Of a stretch of 64,000 nucleotides of DNA, positions 13,001 through 21,326 are shown piece by piece (within the stretch, counting starts at the first letter, position 1; each line of letters starts with the position of its first letter). Source of the DNA: Turritopsis dohrnii (taxonomy: Eukaryota; Cnidaria; Hydrozoa; Anthoathecata; Oceaniidae); NCBI GenBank assembly GCA_027922465.2, contig BQMF02000041.1, forward strand, positions 1,364,001 to 1,428,000, written 5' to 3'. The notes beneath the pieces are model-generated. The model was not told the origin of the DNA and did no database searches. It saw only the letters and a list, made by a program, of their open reading frames with translations. The position numbers and the translations under genes are program-made.

Positions 13001-15377
13001 GAAAACAAATCAAAGAACAGATATCAAAATATAATGGCATATGATCACAGTAGAGTGAAACTTCAACCCTTCAAGTCTGGAAAATCCGACTATATAAATG
13101 CCAGCTACATTCAAGGTTACAATGGTGATCCAACCTACATAGCCACACAGGCTCCTAAACCAAATATGATATTTGATTTCTGGAGAATGATCCTTCAGGA
13201 GAAGCCTTCAGTGATTGTAATGTTGGCCAATCTTGTTGAAAACGGAAAGCAGAAGTGTGATCAGTATTGGCCTGAAAAGAAAACAGCTTTATATCGTGGT
13301 ATCACTGTTGAAATATCCAAAACTGAAGAATATGCAGACTATACCATTCGATGGATCCAAGTGTATTATGGTGAAATGCAACACAGTTTATTGCACTTAC
13401 ATTTCAGCTCATGGCCTGCCCATGGTTGTCCAGAATACCCTACTATGTTGCTCAACTTCTGCTATAGGTTTCGACATTTAGTTCCATATGATGTTAAATC
13501 ATTAGTTGTTGTTCATTGCAGTGCTGGTACTGGTCGAACAGGCACGTTTATTCTGATTGATGTGATGTTGGATTTGATACAAACAAATAATGTTGTTGAC
13601 ATCTTTAATTACTTCGAAGCAATTCGTCAAGATCGCTATCAAATGATACAAACAGTAGATCAGTACCTGTTTGTACACCATGCTGTTTATGAATTTATAT
13701 CCTGCAGAAACACGGGGATCAGTGCGTTGGATCTCGAGAAAACTTTTGAGAGTTTGATAAGCCACATAGATAGCAATGGTCGATTCAGAATCGATTTGGA
13801 ATTTGAAAGGGTAATTGATGCCACTCCCAATTCAACAGTTGATTATTTTGAAGAGGATATCCTTTATGGAAATGCTTCGAAGAACAATAGTAGGAATACA
13901 CTGTTTGGTAGGTATTAAAAGTTACATTGTGTTTCATTTTGCCATTGCTTTATCAAGAATGTATTTCACAAGATTGTATTTCACAAAATAATGTAGAGAA
14001 TTGTAAGTGTTGACTTCTTCCTAAGTTTTTCGTTATTAATTTTCCTGAGGTCTTTTGCTTCGTATTTTAAATTTCTTCCACATTTTGTCGCAGTGGTAGT
14101 TGAAACACTGATTAACATACTTTGAACTGTAGCCCGAACAGTCATATTGAAATGTGCTCACAGATGCCTTGTAGTACCTTCCATTGTGTTTGCATAAGGT
14201 GGTCAGAATTTTACAAGCAACATAAAACTTTTTCGGTAAAATTTACTTCAAAAATTAAAGTTTAACGTTTTAATGAGTGTGCTAACTGCTTTCAAAAATT
14301 TAATTTATCAAATGTTGGTTAGGTTATGCGTTTCATTTGCTGCATTTCGATCAATCTTTAGGTGACAAAAATATAATAAACGTTGATGGATATAAAGTGC
14401 GAAACGTTTTTGTAGTATTTGAAGCACCTTCTACAGATAGCATTGTTAGCTTTTGGTCTGCCGTTGAGAGATACAAAGTAACAACAGTTGTGATGCTGTA
14501 TAGTGCAGAGCAATGTCCATCGTTACATCCCTTGTCAGGGACCAACAATGGGGAGCTTAGGTATAAAGGTGGCATGGTGAAAGTGATTGAAGAAACTAAC
14601 CTAGGTGATTTGGTACGGTTGAAACTCTTGCTGTCTAGACAAAAGGTAACATTCGATTCAACGTGTTTCATCTAATTTTTGTCAGTTTTCACGTTGTTGT
14701 CATTTTGTTGATATTAGGTTAAAACTAAAGTGAATCTCCTTCATTTGACGACTTGGCCTGATCAAGATAATCCTAATCCAACCTCAATGTTAACTCTAAC
14801 AGCTGAAGTCTTGAAGTCGCAACAGTCTCATGGGAATGGAAAGATTTTAGTGACTTGCAAGTACGTATGTACATATAAATGCATTTGCAAGTGACTCCTC
14901 ACTAGTAGGGAGTGTTTGTACTGTCTACTTTGCTTTTCTGCTAGTGATGGTGGGAACCGCAGTGGAACATTCATTGCATGCATGAACACACTGGATCAAC
15001 TGCAAACCGAACAGCATGTTGATGTTTTTCAAGTTGTACGAGGAATTAGATTAGTTCGACCACAATTTATCGAAAACCTTGTAAGTTAAACCACACAGTG
15101 CATTGTGTTTCCTCTACCAGTTTCTATTTCTATCAACAGGTGTGGCAGAAAGGATTTGGGGCCAAATTTCGGTATTTTGCTATTAGACATGAGTCTTTAA
15201 ACTTCTTGATCCGAATAAATACTTGATAGGTCCATAAATCGTTGATAATAACTGGTCAGCAATATAACTGGTTACGAAATTAACTTTTCTTTTCATGTTT
15301 AGCATCAATACAGATTCATATATGAAGTCGCCACGACATATATGCGTTCTCTTTCCACATATTCAAACAGTGATTGA
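665..15377 (+). CDS. Receptor-type tyrosine phosphatase, discoidin-FN3-TM-D1-D2 (5' partial)
   Basis: Eighteen exons read in one frame: 665-927, 1020-1173, 8567-8664, 9101-9299, 9378-9480, 9750-10008, 10092-10155, 10329-10422, 11623-11792, 11950-12047, 12117-12162, 12298-12412, 12487-12626, 12828-13907, 14323-14645, 14718-14860, 14945-15080 and 15303-15377 (TGA). All junctions are GT-AG and all phases match, giving 1,185 residues from a phase-1 start. There is no initiator or signal peptide, so earlier exons lie to the left. Domain order: F5/8C, about three FN3, one membrane helix, juxtamembrane segment, phosphatase D1, phosphatase D2. The D2 signature and C-terminus resemble the R2B group (PTPRK/M/T/U). 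The family acts at the plasma membrane, coupling adhesion to tyrosine dephosphorylation. The odd points are the discoidin domain and the altered catalytic residues in both domains. The 14323 acceptor is preferred over the in-frame AG at 14360-14361 because it keeps the start of D2. Confidence 0.85.
2400..2620. repeat. Dispersed repeat, about 122-bp monomer
   Basis: Two adjacent diverged units, each with 'ATGCTG(A/G)TTTCGA', a 'TTTTGTCA...TTTGAC' segment and 'GCCAAATTTCGACC'. Unit starts are near 2441 and 2563. The same repeat occurs again at 51100-51350 in the same orientation, so it is a dispersed family and not local duplication. Confidence 0.7.
2766..2841. repeat. Perfect 36-bp-arm palindrome
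   Basis: Arms of 36 bases with no mismatch flank a 4-base AACC loop. The left arm starts TAATCATACTAAAG and the right arm ends CTTTAGTATGATTA. No coding sequence is involved. It could be a minimal foldback element or a recent inverted duplication. Confidence 0.9.
4053..4091. repeat. (ATT)n microsatellite, probable 3' tail of the adjacent retroelement
   Basis: About 13 perfect ATT units. On the minus strand this is (AAT)n directly downstream of the reverse-transcriptase fragment, which fits a retroelement 3' tail. Confidence 0.7.
4092..5640 (-). pseudogene. CR1-like non-LTR retrotransposon, 5'-truncated, RT broken
   Basis: The minus strand encodes reverse-transcriptase blocks in order: KSTGIDNLPPGML, LHKKGDLENLNNYRPISVLS, QYGYRTNRST, AVFLDLLKAFD, GVPQGSILGPVLFLIF and FADDTVIYVS (stop near 4688). 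A second frame, from 4745 to 4233, carries the following part (SYTYLGTILDQNL) and the C-terminal domain. The break at about 4745-4790 removes or shifts the piece after FADD, so no intact product is possible. No endonuclease is seen; coding similarity fades near 5640. Mobilisation, when active, would be by target-primed reverse transcription. Confidence 0.85.
6590..7480 (-). pseudogene. Decayed pogo/Tigger-like DDE transposase
   Basis: Read on the minus strand across several frames, family blocks follow in order. First is a PPLVSEELVMKIKQIL segment (7420-7480). Next comes GKITLTIKWAKGTIK plus KSTNAKRT near 7250-7350 (compare the LT..WA..LL..M.F..RR.TTAK block). Then NDCLVQHVPNNHTNLLEPLH and SVNKSAKNLF at 6830-6930 (compare VPANCTDLLQPLD.SVNKP), and finally VDIKETTLKPIHA and SGFQKAL near 6640-6770. 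Stops and frameshifts interrupt the frame several times. The order and spacing support a single dead element inserted antisense in the intron. Confidence 0.7.
8567..12412 (+). other. FN3 repeats and transmembrane helix of the phosphatase
   Basis: FN3-1 uses exons 8567-9299 (PPNITAI...LAVEW, then VTVNATKFY). FN3-2 uses 9378-10155 (PPSPHIHSVTG... then INGPISSYQLIL, a phrase typical of receptor phosphatase FN3 repeats). A third, more diverged repeat spans 10329-12162 and ends GYSYSSPWSDKF. Several N-x-S/T sites are present. The exon 12298-12412 encodes ADVSSNKESSTG followed by a hydrophobic run of about 23 residues (from LLIPLIAG to GFICF) and a basic stop-transfer residue, so it is the single membrane helix. 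The next exon begins with a charged FKKEGQEK segment, which is cytoplasmic. Confidence 0.8.
10423..11622. other. Intron without supported exon
   Basis: A 1.2-kb intron between two FN3-3 exons whose phases (2 and 2) join directly. An open stretch at 10536-10742 has no recognised domain and is not needed for the gene model. Confidence 0.55.
12828..13907 (+). other. Phosphatase domain D1, WPD loop changed to WPA
   Basis: The whole of D1 sits in one 1,080-bp exon, while every other domain of this gene is split. Conserved motifs seen: KNRYQNI (phosphotyrosine loop), DYINASYIQGY, FWRMI, QYWPEK, VHCSAGTGRTGTF (the Cys-x5-Arg P-loop) and a Q-loop region QMIQTVDQY. The WPD loop reads SSWPAHGCPEYP: the general-acid aspartate is alanine (codons TGG CCT GCC). 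Aspartate-to-alanine is the classic substrate-trapping change in laboratory phosphatases, and alanine at this position also occurs in the catalytically poor IA-2 (PTPRN) group. D1 should therefore bind phosphotyrosine but turn over slowly. Confidence 0.85.
14323..15377 (+). other. Phosphatase domain D2, degenerate P-loop
   Basis: Four exons encode D2. NVDGYKVRNVFVVFEAP, FWSAVERY and VVML match the family. The WPD loop is intact (TTWPDQDNP). The P-loop reads VTCNDGGNRSGTF, assembled across the 14860/14945 junction, so the cysteine and arginine of C-x5-R remain but the preceding histidine is threonine. The KNRY phosphotyrosine loop is missing (the aligned region reads KNNSRNTLFG). The Asn-Gly-Gly-x-Arg-Ser-Gly-Thr-Phe pattern and the C-terminal YEVATTYM resemble the D2 of PTPRK/PTPRM-type receptors. 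D2 domains are usually inactive and regulatory; this one fits. Confidence 0.8.
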
Positions 15378-17170
15378 TTGACCACTAGCATTATGCACCT
15401 TCTTGGAAAAGGATGTTGTGGTTGTTAGGAGTAGTACTTTTGACGAGACCTGATTGTTGTTTCTTTCTTCAATATTTTTATTCTTCTTCACGTTATTTTA
15501 TACTGAAAGTCTTCCTGTATCAAAAATCTGTATTGTAACATAATTTTAGATTATTTTTATTGTTTAGTTGTATAGTTTTGTAGATTTATTTTCATAGTTT
15601 GCCTCCACTTTTGTGTTTTTTATGAAACACTTTCAGATTGCTGTCCCAGTGTTTTTTTTGATAAGAACTTAAAATAAGATATGAATACGACCTGACGTTT
15701 TTGACTGTATTATTTCAGAACTCGAGTTTCTTAATCGATTCTTAAAAAGGAAAAGAAAAAGGGTTGGAAGATATTGTGGTGAAAACGATTTCGCTAATGA
15801 TATCTAATAAATGTGAAAACAGAAAAATAAGAATGAACATAATAGATTGCAATCAGGAAAATCTTACAAGGAAAGAGAATGCAATATGATACGTGTTTCT
15901 TCATCAAAGTTAATCCCAGTGCTGGTGTTTCATCTTTTTTTACAAGCATTTCGATACTTTTACTCTTAGAACCGTTTCTTGTAAATAGAAATAGCTATAG
16001 TTTATATTGATAACTATTGTAAAAAATAACGTTTGTAAAGATAAAGTTTGTAAAGATAACAGTTTGTAAAAAATAACGTTTGTAAAGATAACAGTTTGTA
16101 AAGATAACAGTATGTAATGTATTTCATTGAAATTATTTTCCTTTGCTTTCCATTTCGAACCAACATTCACAGACTAACAAAATGTGCGACGACAAAGGGA
16201 ATTAAACTTCGTCTTCCATACAGAATGAAGGTCTTATTTCATATTTACACTATTGGGAAAATTGGGGACTTTTGAATTCGTGGTGCAGTGATCACGTGAT
16301 ATGCAATGAACTTTGTTAGAAAAGAAATTTCTGGCTTTCTTTCAAAAAAGAAAGAAGGGGCGGCAGGGCGTAAAAATGAACCTCGTTTATGCTCAATAAA
16401 TCTGTATACTGAAAGAGGGCGAAATGGTTTTTTGTCCATAAATGGTTGGTCCTTTTTACAACTTTAAGAAATTTTTCTCTTTTCATAATTTCTTTCATTT
16501 TTTTCTCCATTTCAGTTATTATCATTTGTGAGACTAAATTCTTTTATGTTTCCTTTTGTATTTTATACACACAAGATTAATACATACGATTCTCTTGAAA
16601 ATAGTGCTGTTTAAAAAACAGAAGAGTTGAAGTAGCTCGATTTAATTCAATGGCTATCTTGCACGCTCATTGAATTTACGTGATGAAGCAAACGAATTTG
16701 TCAGCAAAATCGACAGCAGAAAAATTAATTTTGGTCAATTTTAATTATTCTTAGCTGTGACATTTGACAACTTTTTGTGTATCAATTTGTATGACTTATA
16801 TTTACTTATTGTTAGGTAATGACGTTTTTGGCGTTTTATTTGTGTGCCTCTCAGTGTTAAGGAACGACTCTTCCCTTTTTAAATTTTACACACTTTGATA
16901 TTTGAAGTCGAATTATAGTCCTGAAAGTGCTTTCTAAGCCAATCTGGAAGGTCTAATTTCAAAATTTTCTTGCGCCTCGGACCCAACCATGGTGGATCCT
17001 CCTTCGACATACCAGATTATCAGCCCCACCAGGTTCAATTTTGTGCCGCCGTCCCTGCATAAAAGTCTTTATTTTGATGACATACATTTCAAAGAAGTTA
17101 TATAACACAACTAAGAAAAACTAATTTCAGCATGTTACTGTGGGTGCATTCACAGCAAATTGCCAGCTAT
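15378..17170. other. 3' flank of the phosphatase gene, no gene seen
   Basis: AT-rich sequence after the TGA. A candidate polyadenylation hexamer AATAAA lies near 15806. Apart from the 17-bp minisatellite at 16020-16112 I find no coding or structural signal. Confidence 0.5.
16020..16112. repeat. 17-bp minisatellite
   Basis: Tandem units of the form 'AACGTTTGTAAAGAT' or 'AACAGTTTGTAAAGAT', about five copies with small indels. Confidence 0.8.
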
Positions 17171-17526
17171 AACCAATCTCATTCATTCATTCATATTTAT
17201 TTGATATGTAGGTTAAAAGAATACAGTTACAAACTGATGTGGACCTACAAAATAAAAATAAGCTAAAAACACTGATAAAAACATGATACAATATAATATA
17301 CTATAAAAATAATTATAATTAAGGTTATAATATATAAAAATTTTAAAATTTGTCGGTTTGGAATTAGTACGAGTTCACAGATTTTGAAAAAACAGAGCTT
17401 TGGACTCGAGAAAATTAGAGTTGAGACAGTATAAATGGAAAAGTGCACAAAGACTCAAATTAGAATTAAATTAGGATTAGAATGAGTTAAAAATGTACTA
17501 AAATTATGTTAGTATATATAGGCTAC

Positions 17527-19797
17527 TCAGTAGTAGATAAAGTCATCAATTCTCTTTCTCATTGCTCCACTTGCAAACGAAATTGAATTGATTTCCTGAC
17601 AAAGTTTCGACTTGAATGACTTCATTGAGGTATGATCAGTTGCCTCATTCGAAAGTTGATTCCAGATTACTGCTGAGCGGTACGCAAACGACTTTCTATA
17701 AAACTTTTTGTTGAAGGATGGAAATTTGACTCGATGATGATTTCTCAGTACCCGCCCACTTTTTATTTCTGGTCTCCATCTATTCAAACACTCCGGTAAC
17801 TCATTTTTGAATAGCTTATAGGTGAGGCATGCAAGCTGTTTTTTGTACATGATTTCGAATGAGTTCCAACCAATACAATTAAGAATTTGAGAATCTGGAG
17901 TGTTTTTCTTATCTCTTAGTATCATCCTTGCGACTTTACAATGTAGGCTATTCAGTCTAGATAATTTGGTGTCACAGCAATTTCCCCAAATTCCTTGTAG
18001 GTAGATTGTTTGAAGTGTTTCTGGTGACATATCTTGCATTTGATGTAATTTCTTTATCTTTGCCGCAAAAGATTTGGTTGTCTTTTGTATATGATCGTTC
18101 CAGGAGAGTTTGTTATCGATCGTTACTCCTAGACATGTTGCATTAGTAGAAATGTTAATCGGTTTACCGTCAATGGTGATATTTGGAAGTGGACCGATAA
18201 AAGATTTTGGTGATAGTATCAAAATGACTGATTTCGATGGGTGAATGGTTAATCCATTTAAGTTACTCCATTTACTTAAGCCATTTGCCATGTTTTGCAT
18301 TTTTACAAACAACTGATCGATATTGACATGAGAACATTCTGATGTATTGTCGTCAGCAAACAAGTCTGTATTGAAATCTTCAGATACATCAGGACAGTCA
18401 TTGACGTTTATCAAAAATGCTCTTGGGCCGATCAGGGATCCTTGAGGTACGCCTGTCTCCACTGGTTCTTCTTCTGACATTTGACCATTCACTACAGTTA
18501 CCTGTCTACGCTGACTGAGATAATTCATTATCCATTCATTCAGATTTCCTTCAATTCCATATTTAGTCAATTTTGTCCTGACAATTTCGTGTCTGACGCT
18601 GTCAAATGCTTTACGGAAATCTAGAAGAAGAACACCTACAAAGTGGTTGTTATCTAGGTGCTTGCGCCAGTTCTCAGTCATGTTGAGGAGCGCTAGAACA
18701 GTTGAGCGATTTTTCCGGAAGCCCCATTGATTTTCATTGAGTAATTTGTTGTTTTCAAGGTGATCATCTATGTTTTTGCAGATCACACTTTCCATTAATT
18801 TGCTTGGAATACTGAGTAATGATATAGGACGATAGTTTTCACATTCTTGTTTTGAGCCTTTCTTGTGTTGACAGGAAACTTTCGATTTCTTCCAGATTGA
18901 AGGAATTTCTAGAGATTTAATACTTTTCCTTATTACAGGCTCTAGACTATCAATAATAGGTTCACCAATACAATGTAGATCGTTTGCTCGGACGTTATCA
19001 ATACCTGAAGCTTTATTCGAACATGTCAGTTTTTTGAACTGTTTGGAAAGATTTGTTCGATCAAATTTAGTGCTTGAACATTTTGGTATGGCATTAAGCA
19101 CACAATGTGTTGATATAGGTGTGAGTATTTCATTTGATTTTCCCATTTCTTTGCCAATAGTAGCAAAGAATTTGTTGAGAGCGTTTGCTTTTTCTTTGTT
19201 ATTGGTTAATATATTCCCGTCTCTATCTTTAATGGGACCAATTTTTGACTTATCATTTTTACCTTGGAAGGATTTTACTAAGTGCCAAAATTCTCTTGTG
19301 GACTTAGAGTTATCAAACTTATCTTTCCAGTATTGGCTCTTTGCTTTTCGGAATAGTGCTGTACATTTGTTTCGAACACGTTTGTAGATTGTCCATTCAT
19401 GTGATCCTTTACTGTTTTTTTGGGCTTCTAGTAGTAGATTGTATCTCTGATTCATAAGCTTACGGATTTCTCTATTTATCCATGGGTGGCTTTGAGCTCT
19501 GACTTTGACTCTTCTAGTTTTGATGTGGTTATTAATGATTTCTTCGTACAGTTTTTGCCAAGCCCAGTATGTATCATTGATATCGTCAAATATTGTTGTG
19601 ACCCACCACGGAGTTTGGGAAACCTCAGTTTGTATCTGTTTCCAATCGACATCTTTATAGTTTCTGATGGTTCTGATAACTGGTGGTTTACAAGATCGCT
19701 TAAGGCTGATAGTTACAAAAATCAATTTATGGTCGGATAAGCACGGGTCATAGGTACAAAACAATCTTTGACTTATCTGATACCAATATATGGTCAA
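17527..19797 (-). CDS. Reverse transcriptase ORF of the L2/CR1-type element
   Basis: Uninterrupted frame of 756 codons; the first methionine lies downstream of the endonuclease, so the natural protein was longer. RT fingers and palm motifs run from about residue 250 to 520 (NYRPISLLS, FRKNRST, DFRKAFD, VPQGS, FADD). The C-terminal third has the usual YKLFKNELPE and FAYRSAVIWNQL segments. It would copy its own RNA at a nicked target. It is not expected to be functional without the endonuclease part. Confidence 0.85.
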   Translation of the reverse strand: MTIYWYQISQRLFCTYDPCLSDHKLIFVTISLKRSCKPPVIRTIRNYKDVDWKQIQTEVSQTPWWVTTIFDDINDTYWAWQKLYEEIINNHIKTRRVKVRAQSHPWINREIRKLMNQRYNLLLEAQKNSKGSHEWTIYKRVRNKCTALFRKAKSQYWKDKFDNSKSTREFWHLVKSFQGKNDKSKIGPIKDRDGNILTNNKEKANALNKFFATIGKEMGKSNEILTPISTHCVLNAIPKCSSTKFDRTNLSKQFKKLTCSNKASGIDNVRANDLHCIGEPIIDSLEPVIRKSIKSLEIPSIWKKSKVSCQHKKGSKQECENYRPISLLSIPSKLMESVICKNIDDHLENNKLLNENQWGFRKNRSTVLALLNMTENWRKHLDNNHFVGVLLLDFRKAFDSVRHEIVRTKLTKYGIEGNLNEWIMNYLSQRRQVTVVNGQMSEEEPVETGVPQGSLIGPRAFLINVNDCPDVSEDFNTDLFADDNTSECSHVNIDQLFVKMQNMANGLSKWSNLNGLTIHPSKSVILILSPKSFIGPLPNITIDGKPINISTNATCLGVTIDNKLSWNDHIQKTTKSFAAKIKKLHQMQDMSPETLQTIYLQGIWGNCCDTKLSRLNSLHCKVARMILRDKKNTPDSQILNCIGWNSFEIMYKKQLACLTYKLFKNELPECLNRWRPEIKSGRVLRNHHRVKFPSFNKKFYRKSFAYRSAVIWNQLSNEATDHTSMKSFKSKLCQEINSISFASGAMRKRIDDFIYY

Positions 19798-20077
19798 TGA
19801 GAGTTTGAGTTATCGGTAATACGTGTAAATTCTGTTATAATGTTCGTTATTTTGTTAGTAAAGAGAACTGATTTGTAGTTACGGGTGTCAGTTGATGCAA
19901 TTGATAGGTCTATATTAAAGTCTCCCATTATTACGATGTTTGTTCTGTGTGATATGTTGTTCAGTGCTAGGTTGAATTTATGCATGAAAGTCTTATGTTG
20001 GGGTGGGCGATATACTGTTCCAAGCCAAACAGCTTCAATATCATATTCCGAAATATGTTCATAAGCATGTATGGTAT

Positions 20078-20302
20078 ATTGTAAGCAAATCGCCATTTTG
20101 TGGTGTATAAAAAATATATTTATTTATAATAACAATTTTAAAAACTAACTAAGCTTTTCGGACGAATCCATCATCAGGTTATATACAAGTCATCAGGTTA
20201 TATACACTTGTATATAACCTGATGATGGATTCGTCCGAAAAGCTTAGTTAGTTTTTAAAATTGTTATTATAAATAAATATATTTTTTATACATGTATGGT
20301 AT
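20078..20302. mobile_element. Snap-back (foldback) element with 12-bp target duplication
   Basis: Two arms of about 87 bases, essentially perfect complements, flank a 15-base centre (palindrome at 20104-20292). Left arm core: AAGCTTTTCGGACGAATCC; its complement appears at 20230-20250. The block CATGTATGGTAT occurs at 20066-20077 and again at 20291-20302, so it is the target duplication, and the retroelement endonuclease reads across it on both sides. The inserted DNA also carries about 26 unpaired bases at the left side. It has no coding capacity. Confidence 0.85.
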
Positions 20303-20539
20303 CTTTGAAATATATGGCAACACCGCCCCAATGAGTAGATCCGTTATTTCGATCTTTCCTCAAGAGGTTATAATTTGATATCATTATTTCATTGTCAGTT
20401 ATTGTGCTGCATAAATGTGTCTCACTAACAGCCAATATATCTAAATCAGCACAAGATATAAAAACTTCAGTTCTTCGAATCTCTTCTGTAGACCGCTAAT
20501 ATTGATGTGAGCCACACGCATTCTATCATGTCTTTGCAT

Positions 20540-21326
20540 CATGTCTGGAATCTACATGCCCCGAGAAAGAGTTCTACGCCCTAGCAAAACAAAATATATT
20601 AAGGTCCTTTTTTCGCAGTTTTGGCCCCCTCACCCTAAATCGTTATATCTGGCGGCCCTGCAATTTCCACTGAAGAACTTAATCGTTTTTTATTTGGCAA
20701 AAGCAAGTCTTTTAAACGACCGACACAGGACCAACTCTAGAACTCATGCTACGGAAACCCTCGCCGTCTCTCTGACCAATTTCTGGTACACAAGCATTAA
20801 TTATTACTATTAACATTTGGTTCAATACTCTCCTCTCAAGTTTCATCCCGTTTTTCCACTTTGTAGAGAAGCTTCTGTACATCTTGGTAGCTTTGAAAAC
20901 CCATTAGAAGCGTAGCTTGTTCAAGATTGATTGCAGTATCCTAATGCAGCTAATAATAATGCTTAAATAATGCTTAAAATGAAACAGTCTTTCTAGTGAC
21001 GAAACATATCCGCGTGTATATGTATATGATGTTTATAAACATCAGTAAATTTTGACTGAGGCTTTGGGGTCCTTAATTTTATGTTAAATTAATAGAAATT
21101 AATGACTCAATGACATCCCAGCAGTACAAAAGGATACAGCACACTAAAAGTGAATCTCTTCGCGAAAGAGACACTTTGTGTGGGACGATGGCAATTTATT
21201 TTTCGCGCGCTTGAGAAATTTAAAATATTGTTCTGTTGTTCTGTAAAATATACATTCAAAAAAATAAACAAGCAAGCAAATGACATTTGATTTCAAAAAG
21301 TTGTTGTTGCTGATGGCGTATTTATC
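20540..21326. other. Spacer between retroelement and STOX gene
   Basis: No supported gene. An open frame at 20541-20813 shows no recognisable domain. The promoter and 5' UTR of the STOX gene should lie near the right end, but no core element can be singled out. Confidence 0.45.

Larger units (their letters stand above)
17175..20530 (-). mobile_element. L2/CR1-type non-LTR retrotransposon, nearly full length, inactivated
   Basis: Minus-strand element. The endonuclease half begins MRVAHINISGLQKRF (about 20520), then LDILAVSETHLC after a frameshift near 20470, and HWGGVAIYFKD; after an insertion it continues WLGTVYRPP and MGDFNIDL. The main frame 19797-17527 (756 codons) carries reverse transcriptase: GSKQECENYRPISLLS, WGFRKNRST, GVLLLDFRKAFD, TGVPQGSLIGPRAFL and FADDNTS, followed by the C-terminal domain. 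The catalytic F-A-D-D box is intact. The 3' end runs into tetranucleotide repeats (TCATTCATTCATTCAT on +, about 17183), as is usual for L2-like elements. The endonuclease is disrupted by a frameshift, by stops between 19797 and 19880, and by a 225-bp insertion. Confidence 0.85.

Noticed and set aside
14351..14671. 106-codon minus-strand frame opposite D2
   Set aside because: Exact shadow of the coding exon on the plus strand.
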